Assembly: GCA_043228905.1 (NCBI GenBank)
Contig: JBHGNT010000003.1
Location: forward strand, 13,082,001 to 13,146,000
Length of the DNA: 64,000 nucleotides
Direction: 5' to 3'
Source: Azolla caroliniana
Taxonomy: Eukaryota; Polypodiophyta
Shown: positions 42,024-53,617 of the stretch, in pieces
How the letters are laid out: each line of letters starts with the position of its first letter
Numbering within the stretch: position 1 is the stretch's first letter
Notes under the pieces: model-generated
The model's input: only the letters and a program-made list of their open reading frames with translations
What the model was told of the DNA's origin: nothing
The model's database searches: none
Made by a program: the position numbers and the translations under genes

Positions 42024-42932
42024 CTCCCCCTCAAGCTCAACTTGAGGCTCTTCTGGATCTTCGGGCTCACAGCTCCGGTTCCTCCTGGCTTCACGCCTAG
42101 CTCGCGCTCCTCGACTTGTTCGACTCCGCGCGCTTCGACCCTTCCGGTCGGCTTGTCTGCTCACGTGGCCCTTATCAGCTCTTCTGCTGTTGCGGTGTTG
42201 ACGCTTCTCCTGCTGCCTTTTTTTCCGCTTGGGCCTCGGTTGATTCAGCGTATCTGAATCAAACATCCGAACCGACTCGGCTACCTCCGATTGGTTTTCT
42301 CTCTCGTCCGAGTTGGCTATCTCCAACTCGTCTTCGGTCTTCTCGCCCTCGATGGCGTCATTTCCCCCATGCATGGTTGGCTTCGGCTCTCTCCTTCGGC
42401 TGCTCCCCTTCTGTTCACTTCCGGACTTATCCGCGGGTCCGCCCTCGGCTTCTTCAGCCGATCCGAAGTCGAACTCGACAACCGAGTCAACCAACTCGGT
42501 GGTGTCACGGTCTCCGCTCCTTTCCTGCTGCCTTGCTTGGTCGTTCGGGACTGTTCTCCCCCTCAAGTTTGGCACGTCGAGGTGACGCAATCTGAGCGCA
42601 CCTGAGAATTGCCGCAACTTGTCCAGACCAAGAGGCTTGGTGAAGATGTCGGCAATCTGCCAATCCGTCGGCACGTACTGAAGTTCGACTTCACCGGAAA
42701 GGACACGCTCACGGACGAAATGGTAGTGCACCTCAATGTGCTTGGTCTGTGCGTGGAAAACGGGGTTCTTCGCGAACTGGATGCTGCTGAAGTTGTCGCA
42801 ATAGATCGTCGTCGGATCTGACATCTCCGCTTGCAGGTCCTTAAGTAGCCGCTTCAACCATATGGCTTTGCATGTCGCGACGGCCGCTCCTCGGTACTCA
42901 GCTTCGGTGTTCGACAGTGCAACTGTCGGCTG
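42018..42932 (-). pseudogene. Copia-C RNase H end with long charged C-terminal tail
   Basis: Minus strand from the Copia-D junction: TVALSNTEAEYRGAAV, WLKRLLKDLQAEM, IYCDNFSSIQFAKNPVFHAQ, YVPTDWQIADIFTKPLGLDK and LRHLDVPNLRGRTV. Copia pol normally ends about here. This frame continues for about 178 more residues: an acidic part, a very basic part (RPKRKKRQQEKRQ, then many RR/RK pairs) and an acidic end. It reads through the PPT and stops in the first six bases of the 3' LTR. The frame is open throughout despite the age of the element. The basic cluster looks like a nuclear localisation signal (inference). Confidence 0.8.
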
Positions 42933-43255
42933 TGTTGGGATTTCGGTCCCTCCGGATGGGATGTCCGGAGATGAATGACGGCAAGCCCGGTTGCGGTTAC
43001 GGAACCGGAGGATGAAGAGTACCCGGCTACGGAGCCGGATGACGAAGACCCCGGCTACGGAGCCGGATGATGAATGTACCCGGAGAGAGATCCGGATGCG
43101 GGGACATATTTGTGAATATGTTTGCCAAGGGCCCTTGAGGCTATATTTGTAAATAGCCCGAAAGTCATATGTGTATAAATATGACTTAGGGCAAACAGTT
43201 CTGTGGTTGTTACTCATTTTTCTGGTTTTCCACTTAGAGGGAGCTAAGTGAGCAG

Positions 43256-43302
<47 letters not shown>

Positions 43303-43565
43303 GAAGAGGTCGTTGCCTCTGTGTATTACCGCCGCCTGTGGCGAAGACAGTGAGCTCAAGGTTGTTGCCTTGTAGCTTCACCATTGTACACCTCTGTTTA
43401 TAGTGATAGTTGGAGTTTGAGGACTCCCGTGGTTTTTCCCATTTAGGGTTTTCCACGTAAAACATCCTGTGTACTCTTCTCTCTATTGTCTTCGTGCATT
43501 TTGCATTTCCTGTTTTCTGTGAGTTGATCCTATTCCTCGGTTGTGGCCGAGCACGGTGTTCAGCA
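42933..43565 (+). repeat. Copia-D 5' LTR
   Basis: TGTTGGGATTTCGG...GTTCAGCA. TATA box TATAAATA at 43174-43181. GA microsatellite at 43259-43301, about 80 bp downstream of the TATA box. Confidence 0.95.
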
Positions 43566-43568
43566 AAG

Positions 43569-43580
43569 TGGTATCAGAGC
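43569..43580 (+). other. Copia-D primer binding site (initiator Met tRNA)
   Basis: TGGTATCAGAGC, three bases after the LTR. Confidence 0.95.
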
Positions 43581-43596
43581 GACGGTAACACAGAAA

Positions 43597-46500
43597 ATGG
43601 AAGGCGGCGGTAGTGGGCCTCCGGGCATGATGGTGTTGAACTCACAGAACTACGCCGACTGGAAGATAAAGATGGAAGACCTTCTCATCGTCCGAGACCT
43701 GTACGAACCGATCAACAATGCCGAGATACCCAAGGGGGTAATAGAGTCGGAGTGGAAGCTCCTGAACCGGAAAGCCGTAGCGACGATCCGGCAATATGTC
43801 GATGTAAGTGTCCTGCAACATGTGGCGAACGATACGAACGCCTATGAGATGTGGCAGAAGCTGTCCGGACTGTATGAGAGGAAGAATGCTCTGACCCGGA
43901 CCTCCCTGATGAGGAAGATAGTGAATCTTAAGTACCGGGACGACGAGAGCATGGTTGAACACGTCAGCACGTTCATGGGATTTGTGAACCAGCTTGCGGC
44001 GATCAAGTTCCCGTTGGATGACGCAATGCAAGCCATCATGCTGATGTGTACCCTTCCGGAGAGCTGGGAGAACTTGGTAGTTACTCTCAGCACCTCCTGT
44101 AAGGAAGAGAACTTGTCTTTACAAACGGTAAAGACAAGTATTCTAAATGAAGAAGCGCCTCGGAGAGATAAAGAACCGGCCTCCGACTCGAAGGCGCTAC
44201 TTACCGAATCGGAACGGGGAAGACAACGGAACCGGAGTCCGCAAAGACGGGAGAAGTCGGGGACACGGTCGCAGTCGAGGGGAAGACCTACATGCTTCTA
44301 CTGTGGGAAGCCGGGGCACTTCCAGAAGAACTGTCGGCATTTCCGGAAAGACAACGGAACCGACGGTACCGATTCGAAGAAGTCACCGGAGCGAAACGGT
44401 GCATACCGGAGAGCCACGGACCGGAGAGGTCCGGATCGGCGAGGGCAGGACCGGAAAGGAACGACGGCACTCGCGGCAAGTGAAGAAGAGATAATGCTCC
44501 TTACCGAAGAGAGGGAGCTGAACCTTGCCGGTGAAGAGATGACCTGGGTGGTCGATTCCGGAGCGTCGTTCCACCTGACCCCGGAGAAGAAATACTTCTC
44601 ATCCTACACAGCCGGTGAGCACGGCTGTGTCCGGATGGGAAATGAAGGTACATGCCGGATTGCCGGCATAGGAGACGTGTGGCTGATGACCTCAACCGGA
44701 TGCAAGATGCTGCTGAAGGATGTACGACACGTTCCGGAGGTTCGATTGAACCTGATTTCGGCCGGGAGGCTAGACGATGAAGGCTACACAGGTAGCATCC
44801 GGAACGGTGTCATGAAGTTCAGCAAAGGGAGCCTGATAGTGGCTCGGGCCCGGAAGGTCAACACACTATACCTGATGAATTCCCGGCTATGTCCGGAGGA
44901 GCTGAACGTGGCAGCCGACACTGCCGGTGAGCTGTGGCACAAGAGACTGTGCCACATGAGTGAGAAGGGGATGAAGAGGCTTGCAGAAGACAACCTTATT
45001 CCAGTGAAGCATGTGCACCTGGAGAAGTGCACCGATTGCCTGGCCGGTAAGCAGAACCGAACCTCCTTCCACTCAAGGCCACCGACGAGACGTAGCGCAC
45101 CATTGGAGTTGGTGCACACTGACGTGTGTCAAGTAGAAACGAAGTCACATGGCGGAGCCCAGTACTTCGTTACATTCATTGATGACCACAGCCGGAAGCT
45201 GTGGACGGCACCGTTGAAGACAAAGGACCAAGTATTGTCCGTCTTCAAAGAACTCCACGTGAGAGTGGAAAGAGAATCCGGCAAGAAGCTGAAAGCGATA
45301 CGAGCGGATAACGGGGGCAGTTCGCGGAGTACTGCCGTTCGATGGGAATCCGGCTCGAGTTTACTGTGCCGAAGACGCCGGAACTGAACGGGCTGGCCGA
45401 GAGGATGAACCGGACCATACCATAATGGAGAGGGTCCGGAGTATGCTAGCACATGCGAAATTACCCAAGGGATTTTGGGCTGAGGCAATGTCGACGGCGA
45501 CATATGTGATAAATAGATCACCCTCAGTACCCCTGGATGGAGACACGCCACAGAGAGTGTGGACCGGTAAGGAAGTGTCCTACCGGCATCTGAAGGTGTT
45601 CGGGTGTCTCGCATATGTGCATGTGGCAAAGGACCGGAGAGGAAAGCTAGATCCAAAGACCCGGCCATGCATATTCCTCGGTTACGGCGACGACGAGTTC
45701 GGCTACCGAGTATGGGACCCGGTCGACAAGAAGATATTCAGGAGTCGAGATATCATCTTCATGGAGGACAAGACACTCGCCGAATGGGAGTCGGAGAAGA
45801 AGATGAAGAGCTCCAAGTCGACCAGTGAGAATCAACTCTACGAGGAGCAGTCCCGACCAGCAAGGGACCGGTTAGCACTCGAGGATCCGGCCGAAGACGG
45901 TGAAGAAACAGAACCGGCCGAGGAAGATGAAACTGATACTGGAACCGGCCCCGATCCCGAAATGGATTCGGATGAAGAGGAAACGGAGGAGCCGGTTACC
46001 GAAGCTCCGGAACGGAGATATCCTCTAAGAGAGAGAAGGGCCCCCCGGAGATTTCCGGAACCAGAGCACGTGCTGCTAACCGACGAGGGGGAGCCGGAGA
46101 GTTTTGAAGAAGCAAAGCTTGACACCCATAGTCGCAGGTGGTTAAGTGCCATGCAGGAGGAGATGGATTCCCTGCATGAGAACCACACATATGAACTTGT
46201 GGAGTTGCCGAAAGGAAAGCGGGCACTTCGAAACAAGTGGGTGTTCAAGCTGAAACCGGGAGTTGCCGGAAACCCCCCGAGATACAAAGCCAGGATCGTG
46301 GTGAAGGGGTTCCAGCAGAAGAAGGGCGTCGACTTCGACGAGATATTTGCCCCGGTAGTGAAGATGACCTCCATCCGGACGGTGCTGAGCATAGCGGCAA
46401 GCATGGACCTCGAGGTAGAACAGATGGACGTGAAGACGACATTCCTTCACGGTGACCTCGAAGAAGAGATCTACATGCAGCAACCGGAAGGATTCGAGGA

Positions 46501-47662
46501 GAAAGGGAAGGAGCATCTGGTATGCCGGTTGAAGAAGAGCCTTTACGGACTGAAGCAGGCTCCCCGGCAGTGGTACCGGAAGTTCGACTCTTTCATGACC
46601 GACGAAGGGTACCACAAAACGCAGTCCGATCACTGCGTGTTTGTGAAGAAGTTCGAAGGAGGAGACTTTCTAATACTCCTCCTGTACGTGGACGACATGT
46701 TGATCGTTGGACGGGACCAGGTCAAGATACGGATGCTGAAGAAAGCTCTTCACCGAACCTTCTCAATGAAGGACCTGGGTCCGGCGAGGCAAATACTAGG
46801 GATGCACATCATCCGGGACCGGAAGAAGAAGCAGTTGTGGCTGTCACAGGAGAAGTACGTGACAAAGGTGCTTCACCGGTTCAACATGTCGGAAGCAAGA
46901 CCGGTCGGGTCAACCCTCCCGGCAAACTGCAAGTTGTCCAGCAAGCAAAGCCCCAAGACAAAGGCTGAGAAGGAGGACATGATGAAAGTACCATATGCCT
47001 CTGCCGTCGGAAGCTTGATGTACGCAATGGTGTGTACAAGACCGGACATAGGATATGCAGTCGGAGTGGTGAGCCGGTATATGAGTAATCCCGGCAAGGA
47101 GCACTGGAACGCGGTCAAATGGATACTCCGATACTTAAAGGGCACTTCGAACATGTGCCTCCGATTCGGCTCCGGTAAGCCCGAACTCGATGGATTTACC
47201 GATTCGGACATGTCGGCTGATGCGGATACCAGCCGGTCTACATCTGGGTATGTAATGACATATGCAGGGGGGGCCGTTTCGTGGCAGTCGAGGTTGCAGA
47301 AGACGGTTGCGTTGTCAACCACGGAGGCGGAGTACATGGCGGCTGTTGAAGCCGGCAAGGAAATAATATGGATGAAGGACTTCATTAAAGAGCTCGGTAT
47401 CCGGCAGGAGGAGTACCGACTCTACTGCGACAGTCAGAGTGCCATCCACCTTGCGAAGAACGCGGCCTACCATTCCCGGACGAAACACATCCAGCGTAGA
47501 TACCACTGGATCCGGGAAAGGATAGAAGACAAGGAGTTCGTGCTGACGAAGATCCACACGGACGAGAACGGGTCGGATATGCTGACCAAGGTGCTCACAC
47601 CCGACAAGCTGGAAGCATGCCGGAAGAGGATCGGATTGGAGAGACATCCCATGCCGAAGTGA
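43597..47662 (+). pseudogene. Copia-D Gag-Pol, two frameshifts in integrase
   Basis: ATG at 43597 (MEGGGSGPPGMMVLN); an earlier start would lie in the LTR. Gag (LYEPINNAEIPKGVIESEWK), CCHC knuckle CFYCGKPGHFQKNC, protease WVVDSGASFHLTP, integrase (CTDCLAGKQNR, LELVHTDVCQVETKSHGG, FIDDHSRKLW, RADNGG). One base is lost after RADNGG near 45315. The next frame runs to NRTIP and a TAA. A five-base duplication (ACCAT ACCAT, near 45413) then leads to the third frame, which continues MERVRSMLAHAKLPKGF to the end. RT has LDVKTTFLHGDLEEEIYMQQ-type and YVDDMLIVG motifs; RNase H has FTDSDMSADADTSRSTSGYV. Outside the two lesions all domains are intact; stop at 47660. Confidence 0.93.
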
Positions 47663-47672
47663 AGGGGGAGTT

Positions 47673-47995
47673 TGTTGGGATTTCGGTCCCTCCGGATGGG
47701 ATGTCCGGAGATGAATGACGGCAAGCCCGGTTGCGGTTACGGAACCGGAGGATGAAGAGTACCCGGCTACGGAGCTGGATGACGAAGACCCCGGCTACGG
47801 AGCCGGATGATGAATGTACCCGGAGAGAGATCCGGATGCGGGGACATATTTGTGAATATGTTTGCCAAGGGCCCTTGAGGCTATATTTGTAAATAGCCCG
47901 AAAGTCATATGTGTATAAATATGACTTAGGGCAAACAGTTATGTGGTTGTTACTCATTTTTCTGGTTTTCCACTTAGAGGGAGCTAAGTGAGCAG

Positions 47996-48054
<59 letters not shown>

Positions 48055-48317
48055 GAAGAGGTCGTTGCCTCTGTGTATTACCGCCGCCTGTGGCGAAGAC
48101 AGTGAGCTCAAGGTTGTTGCCTTGTAGCTTCACCATTGTACACCTCTGTTTATAGTGATAGTTGGAGTTTGAGGACTCCCGTGGTTTTTCCCATTTAGGG
48201 TTTTCCACGTAAAACATCCTTTGTACTCTTCTCTCTATTGTCTTCGTGCATTTTGCATTTCCTGTTTTCTGTGAGTTGATCCTATTCCTCGGTTGTGGCC
48301 GAGCACGGTGTTCAGCA
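47673..48317 (+). repeat. Copia-D 3' LTR
   Basis: 645 bp. GA microsatellite 47999-48052, TATA 47914-47921. Preceded by the PPT-like GTGAAGGGGGAGTTT just after the stop codon. Confidence 0.95.
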
Positions 48318-48421
48318 GGCTGCTTGTTACTGCTCCACGCGATCGCGGCACTCCCGAGGGAGAACGCGTATCCGGACGTGGATCGGCGATCGGCGGCGTT
48401 GCCAACCCAATCAGCATCGGT
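48318..48421 (-). pseudogene. Copia-C RNase H middle fragment
   Basis: Short piece between Copia-D and the solo LTR. Minus-strand reading gives DADWVGNAADRRSTSGYAFS and IAWSSNKQP, the conserved copia RNase H segment. It joins GYTD at 48896 on one side and TVALSNTEAEY at 42932 on the other. Confidence 0.88.
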
Positions 48422-48895
48422 TGTTATGTACACATAACGTTGGTGAGGGTAGGTCACTAATATTTACATTAGTGAAGGGTATGTTCACTATTATTAAAAA
48501 GGGGACTAATGATTGGATAGAATGAATGATATGTGCATGCACTATCATGATTTAGACAACCAATGAATAGAGAGCCTTTGAGAAAGGCACATCTATTCAA
48601 GGGGCCTAGGAAAAGGTATAAATATGAGGCTTAGCTACCCTCATAGGGATCATTACGTCGGAAGGCTGCTGTCGTAGACACCGGTGGTGCGGGCTAGGCT
48701 TTCGTCTCAACGATCGTGTTTATCTCTTCCAAGGTATTAGTCATCCTAATATCCGGCGGTATGGGACGTCGGTGGTAGGTTGGCTATGTCTAGATCATAG
48801 CTCGGGGGTGGTCGGGTGGAACGGGTTCTTCTATCCAATCTATTTTCTTCCTTTTTACTTGATTTGGTCTATTGATTAGTAATAGACTCTTAACA
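48422..48895 (+). mobile_element. Solo LTR of the Gypsy-D family
   Basis: 474 bp, TGTTATG...CTTAACA, with perfect duplication TCGGT (48417-48421, 48896-48900) in Copia-C. TATA box TATAAATA at 48617-48624. The segment TATAAATATGAGGC-TTAGCTACCCTCAT and the GGTATGGGACGTCG...GGGTGGTCGGGTGG blocks match the Gypsy-D LTR. Formed by recombination between two LTRs of a full element. Confidence 0.92.
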
Positions 48896-50843
48896 TCGGT
48901 GTAGCCGACTAACTGCGCGGCTGCACCGGTCCGATATAGCAGTCCGCGGTCCTTAGTGCCGCTTACGTACCGAAGTACGTGTTGCGCACACTGAAGGTGC
49001 TCCTCGGTAGGTCGCGCCATGAACTGACTGATCACCCCGACTGGATAACTAAGGTCGGGTCGGGTGATGGTCAAGTATATGAGGCTTCTGACAATTTGTC
49101 AGAACCTCGTCGGGTCGCATACCTTTCCCGTATCGGGATGAAGCTTGATGGTTCTATCCAAAGGAGTTGAGACAGACTTACAGTCGGCCATCCCGAGTTT
49201 GAAGAGCATACCCAGCACGTGATGACGTTGGCTGATCAATATGCCTTCGGGGTTATGGATCACTTCGATCCTGAGGAAGTAATGAAGGTCCCCCAGATCC
49301 TTCATGTCGAATGATGCCGCAAGCTGGAGCTTCACGCGGTCGATTTCACCTAGGTCGGCGCCGGTGATGACCAAGTCATCGACATATAGTAGAATACTAA
49401 CCGGTCCGAGTCGACCTTTCCGGATGAACAGGGAAGAGTCCGATTTTGACGTGACGAAGCCCATCCGATGCAGTTGCTGCATGATCTTCGCATTCCAGGC
49501 ACGCGGGGCTTGCTTCAGTCCGTAAAGGGACTTCTTCAGTTGGCAAACTCCCGAGGAGTTTGTTCTGGAGTGAAATCCGGGGGGCTGTACCATGTACACT
49601 TGTTCCTCAAGGTCACCTTGGAGGAACGCATTCTTTACATCCATTTGATGTAGGTGCCACCCCTTGGCCGCGGCTACTGCGAGCAAAACACGGACGGTCG
49701 TCATTTTCGCAACCGGCGCAAATGTCTCATCGTAGTCGATGCCGTGTTTTTGCGCGTAGCCCTTTGCCACTAGCCGAGCCTTGTACCGGTTGACTGAGCC
49801 ATCGGTGTTGTACATGACTTTGTACACCCACCTACACCCGATCTGTTTTACCCCTCTTGGTGCGTCAACCAGGTCCCAGGTCTTGTTCTCCGCCAATGCG
49901 TGCATGTCTTCCTCAATCGCGGTACGCCAATTCGCGTTTTTAGCCGCTTCTGCGTAGCTCTCCGACTCACGCACTTCCGCTACACGGGTCATGTACGCAT
50001 AATGATGCGCCATGTACTCGTTGTATCCGAACCACAAAACAGGATTCTTCTGGCGGGTAGATCGGCGTAATCTCGCATTAGCCGATGTCGAGGCCTTCTC
50101 GGTCGACGCGGACTTCACTTTGAAAGACCCATCACCGGTTCCCTCGGAGTCAGACTCGCATCGGTCTGACTCGTTCCTATCCGTGCTGGAATCCGACACC
50201 TTCTTCTTCCCTTTCTCTTTGCGCATAAGCCGTCTTCTCGGCTTCCTGCGTGGGGAATGCATGGCCGAGTCTCCACTACTCGCCGGCTCTTCATCGGACT
50301 GGTCGTACTGACTCAATCGTCCAATCGGTCCACTTAATCGGAGTGAAATCAGACTCTCTTCGCGGGTCTCGATTTCGGGCTCATCCAGAGGCATCTCGGC
50401 CTCGCTGACCTCATCGTCAGAGCTCGTATTGGGGGCAGGGTTCGGAGTCGGGGGCAGGTACCAGGACGCGGACTCGTCAAACACAACGTCGCGGCTGACA
50501 CGCTCTTGTTTGGTGCGAGGGTTATAGCACTTATAACCCTTCTGCTCGTCCGAGTAACCGACCAAGATGCATTTCTGGGCCTTTGCGTCCAGCTTCCTCC
50601 TTTTCTCCTTCGGTATATGCAAGTTCGGCTTCGTTCCGAAATATAGCTCGTGCGCCGACACTTTGTCTCCGATCCGGTTCTGGATGTATACCGCGGTCCT
50701 TACCGCCTCGGCCCAGTAGAACTTGGGCAAGCTCTTCTCCTCCAGCATTGCCCGTGCCGCTTCCACAACTGACCAATTCTTCCTCTCAGCCACGCCGTTC
50801 TGCTCCGGCGTGTATCTACAACTGAATTAGCACTGAATTCCCA
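48896..50843 (-). pseudogene. Copia-C integrase end, RT and RNase H start
   Basis: Minus strand. Integrase end: NWSVVEAARAMLEEKSLPKF, YWAEAVRTAVYIQNR. An S/E-rich linker follows (DRNESDRCESDSEGTGDG). RT: WVYKVMYNTDGSVNRYKARL, MDVKNAFLQGDLEEQVYM, KKSLYGLKQAPRAW and LLYVDDLVITG. After a frameshift near 49099 the frame continues TITRPDLSYPVGVISQFM to VGYTD, where the solo LTR enters. Catalytic YVDD is present, but frame breaks disable it. Confidence 0.88.
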
Positions 50844-50844
50844 T

Positions 50845-51507
50845 TTATTGTAGATAATCGTTGTATTGACCGGAGAAGTACTCTTTCCCGCCATCCGACC
50901 GCAGGCACTTGATTTTCCGTCCCGATTCCGTTTCCACGAACCCTTTGAGGTCCCGAAAGCAGTCGAAGACTTCGCTCTTCCTCTCAATGAGGTAGATCCA
51001 CGTGTGCCGCGTGTGGTCGTCGATGAAGGAGACGAAATATTGGCTCCCACCAAGACTAACGTTTTGTGCCGGCCTCCATACATCAGAGTGTATAAGGTTG
51101 AGCTTGTTCCGGCTCTGGTTTCGCTCGTTGGGGAAAGGAAGTCGGTGTTGCTTCCCGAGCTGGCAGGCTTCACAAATTTGTGGCTTTCGGCCACTAAAGT
51201 TGGGCAATCCGAACACTACCTGTTTTGATTGCAGATCTTGAAGCCGCTGGTAGTTGACGTGGCCTATCCGTTTGTGCCACAAGTCGATGTCCGATTCGGA
51301 TTTTTGTCCCTTCGCGAACATTGCGGTGCCGCCGTCAGTGGAATCGAGGATGAACATCCTGCTGTCTCTGCACCCTTGTGCAATCATACGACCTTCTTCC
51401 TCAATGAAGCACCCGAGGTGTGTAAACCGAACCTCCATCCCTTGGTCGACGATCTGTCCGACCGAGACCAAGTTCTTCGTGATTGTCGGAACGTGCAGCA
51501 CGTTCAT
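50845..51507 (-). pseudogene. Copia-C integrase zinc-binding and core domains
   Basis: Minus strand, 220 codons. NVLHVPTITKNLVSVGQI precedes the zinc-binding region with LWHKRIGHVNYQRL and CEACQLGKQHR. The core follows with LNLIHSDVWRP, YFVSFIDDHTRHTWIYLIER and CLRSDGGKEYFSG. The catalytic residues are recognisable; RSDGGKEY stands in for the usual R(S/T)DNGGE(F/Y), so one residue is lost or changed. It ends in a stop before the last part of integrase. Confidence 0.85.
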
Positions 51508-51516
51508 GAGTTTCCC

Positions 51517-52688
51517 TTACTGCCCGACATGGCTAAGGGGAACTTCTCCGACATTCGTGATCAGATGCGGAGTGTCGTCTCCAGTTGCGACTACTCCAGG
51601 TTGTATCGGTTTTTCAAGGTACGAGAACCACTCCTTATGACTCGTCATGTGGTTCGACGCGCCGAGTCTACATACCACACCTCGTCCGATCTCGGGGTGG
51701 TCCATTTCATTGAGTTTGCTTCGTGTCTCGTCACGAAGACAGACCCTTCTCCGGCTCTCCCAGAGTCTTCGGCGTAGTGCGATCGCTGCCGATTTCCCTT
51801 GTCGGTATGTCCGGAGCCGTTTCCGGAACCGGTTCTCTCCGAATCGGCGCGCTTTTTCCAGCACTCACTTTCCCTATGGCCTTTCTTTCCACAGTACCAG
51901 CACTCCACGATGGCCTTCCCTTGCCGGTTCTCATCGCTTCGACTCCCCCTGTTTCTGGAGGGTCTGGAGTTGCTGTCGGCATCACTCCGGTGCCTTCTTC
52001 CTTGATCTCGTCGGCCACCTCCATTGCGCGCCGACTCACCTCATCCTCCACGTCCACGGGGCCTATTTCCCTCCGTGTACAACATTCTGTTGTCGGTGTG
52101 CGTGCTTGTAGACGCACACGCATGGTTCTCCTCTACCAGGAGCATTGACTGTAAGTCGAAAAAGGACGGTGTATTCTCCCGAGTACACACAGCCGTTCGG
52201 AACGCTCTGAACTTCGACACCAAACCTCTGAGACAGATCTAGACCATCTCGCTCTCCTCGATGTTCACCTCTATGGAGGCGAGGGAGTCGCAGATATCCT
52301 TGATCTTCGAGGTATAGTCCGCCACCGACAAGTCGCGTTGTCGTAGGTTGTTCAACTCCTGTCGGAGCTGATGCTTCCTGGATGTGGTGCTCGCGGCGAA
52401 AATCTTCTTCAGATTTTCGCACGCACCCTTCGACATCTTTGAATCCCGAACATAGCTCAATAGTTGTTCGCCCACACACGACGCAAAGGAGTATCATACC
52501 CTGCTCGCCGATTGCTCCCACGACGGGAAGTCTCTGTGTGTCGATTCGGGTGCCGCGTCATTAGCTCCTTCGACATAACTCCAGTAGCCATGCCCGAGCA
52601 GGTACTGGTGCATCTTGTAGGACCAAGACGCGTAGTTGGTTCTGTCGAGCTTCTCTGTTGGAAGCGAGCTCGCCATGCCTCTATCCAT
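51517..52688 (-). pseudogene. Copia-C Gag and protease
   Basis: Minus strand. Start MDRGMASSLPTEKLDRTNYA (near 52688), then SWSYKMHQYLLGHGYWSY. A frameshift near 52490 leads to DSKMSKGACENLKKIFAAST and LRQRDLSVADYTSKIKDICD. The CCHC knuckle CWYCGKKGHRESEC is near 51900. The protease active site reads WYVDSA, with a frameshift into ASNHMTSHKEWFSYL. Function is lost through several frame changes. Confidence 0.82.
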
Positions 52689-52748
52689 CGTTCTTCTCGT
52701 TCTTCTTCGTCAAGCTGTGTCGGCTGAAGAGAGGTTCTCAACCCTCGC

Positions 52749-52760
52749 GCTCTGATACCA
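52749..52760 (-). other. Copia-C primer binding site (initiator Met tRNA)
   Basis: TGGTATCAGAGC on minus, directly adjoining the 5' LTR. Confidence 0.93.
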
Positions 52761-53189
52761 TGTAGAAAGTAGCGTGCGGAAACAAGTATGAAGGTAGAAC
52801 AGAAGGAAGAACACTCAGGTTTAATGGAGAGCTTGAGCTTACGCAGTATACGCGAGAGAGAGTGAGAGAGAAGACACAAGAACTATATTCAACCTCTATT
52901 CTCGACTCTATACATATGTGTGTTCAATGAACACTTTTATACAAGTCCTGGAAGGACTGACAGAAGTACTGACAGTACTTCAAGGCTCATTGAGAGCTCC
53001 TACACTAACTCCCAAATATATTCCTCACGAAATACCTTCCCTAACGGCCTCCCGGTTTACGCACCGATCCGGCCCTGCCTACGCACCGGTCTGCGTACCG
53101 GTTTACGCATTCGGCCTATCCAATCGGTCCCAACCGATCCGGTCCTCGGCTTCTTCAGCCGATCCGGACGATGTTTAGGGTTCTCAACA
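52761..53189 (-). repeat. Copia-C 5' LTR
   Basis: 429 bp copy of 41581-42023 with several substitutions and small indels. Followed by AAATC. Confidence 0.93.
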
Positions 53190-53194
53190 AAATC

Positions 53195-53436
53195 AAACAC
53201 AGAGATATAGATACGGAGGTAGGGATGAGAAGATACTCTGTGAAACACTCAGAACGAATACGCACAGAGAGAGAATGAGATGAGGAGGGGATGATGAATG
53301 TAGAGAGGGGTTGATGATGGTTGGCGTGGCGATGTCAAAGACATCACAAACATATGCGAGGTCACCATCACTATCCTCCCCCTCTTGCTATCGATTCTAT
53401 GTCATCATGTGGTTGTGTCTGCATATATACACATAA
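53195..53436. other. No gene recognised
   Basis: Old flanking DNA of the Copia-C insertion, continuous with 41456-41575 once Copia-C is removed. I see no coding or RNA signal. Confidence 0.5.
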
Positions 53437-53617
53437 CTTCTTTTCAAGGGAGGTAGTGTTGAGATCTCCATCGCAAGTGAGCTCTCACACAGAGAGTTCA
53501 TGCACAAATCACACTCTCTAACACAAAGATCAACAAGCAGAGAGAGAGAAAGAGCAAAGGTAGATTAGTGACGGAAACGGAGAGTGAGCGATAGACTTCC
53601 TCTCAAGAGAGGGTTGG
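53437..53617 (+). repeat. About 190-bp direct repeat, right copy
   Basis: Diverged copy of 39885-40080 (GTGTTGAGATCTCCATCGCA and CTCTCACACAGAGAGTT). It abuts the Gypsy-D LTR. Confidence 0.65.

Larger units (their letters stand above)
42933..48317 (+). mobile_element. Copia-D: near-complete Ty1/copia element
   Basis: Plus strand, 5385 bp, perfect duplication GGCTG (42928-42932, 48318-48322) in the Copia-C RNase H. LTRs are 633 and 645 bp; the length difference lies in a GA microsatellite and only about three substitutions were seen, so insertion is recent. Gag-pol has two close frame lesions in integrase. Same family as Copia-A; the solo LTR at 59283-60000 is related. Confidence 0.95.
41581..53189 (-). 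mobile_element. Copia-C: Ty1/copia element hosting Copia-D and a solo LTR
   Basis: Minus strand with LTRs 41581-42023 (3') and 52761-53189 (5') and perfect duplication AAATC (41576-41580, 53190-53194). The 5' primer site is TGGTATCAGAGC, and the PPT is GAGCTTGAGGGGGAG on minus next to the 3' LTR. Copia-D (42933-48317) and a solo LTR (48422-48895) interrupt the RNase H. LTRs differ by several percent, so it is older than Copia-D. Gag-pol has frameshifts. Confidence 0.94.

Noticed and set aside
43569-43580. tRNA gene signal at TGGTATCAGAGC sites
   Set aside because: Only the short primer-site complement is present next to LTRs; no full tRNA gene.
45838-46404. 188-codon minus-strand open frame
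   Set aside because: Antisense shadow of Copia-D pol.
52041-52521. Minus-strand 152-codon frame overlapping Copia-C gag
   Set aside because: Another frame of the same region carries the gag motifs; this one does not.
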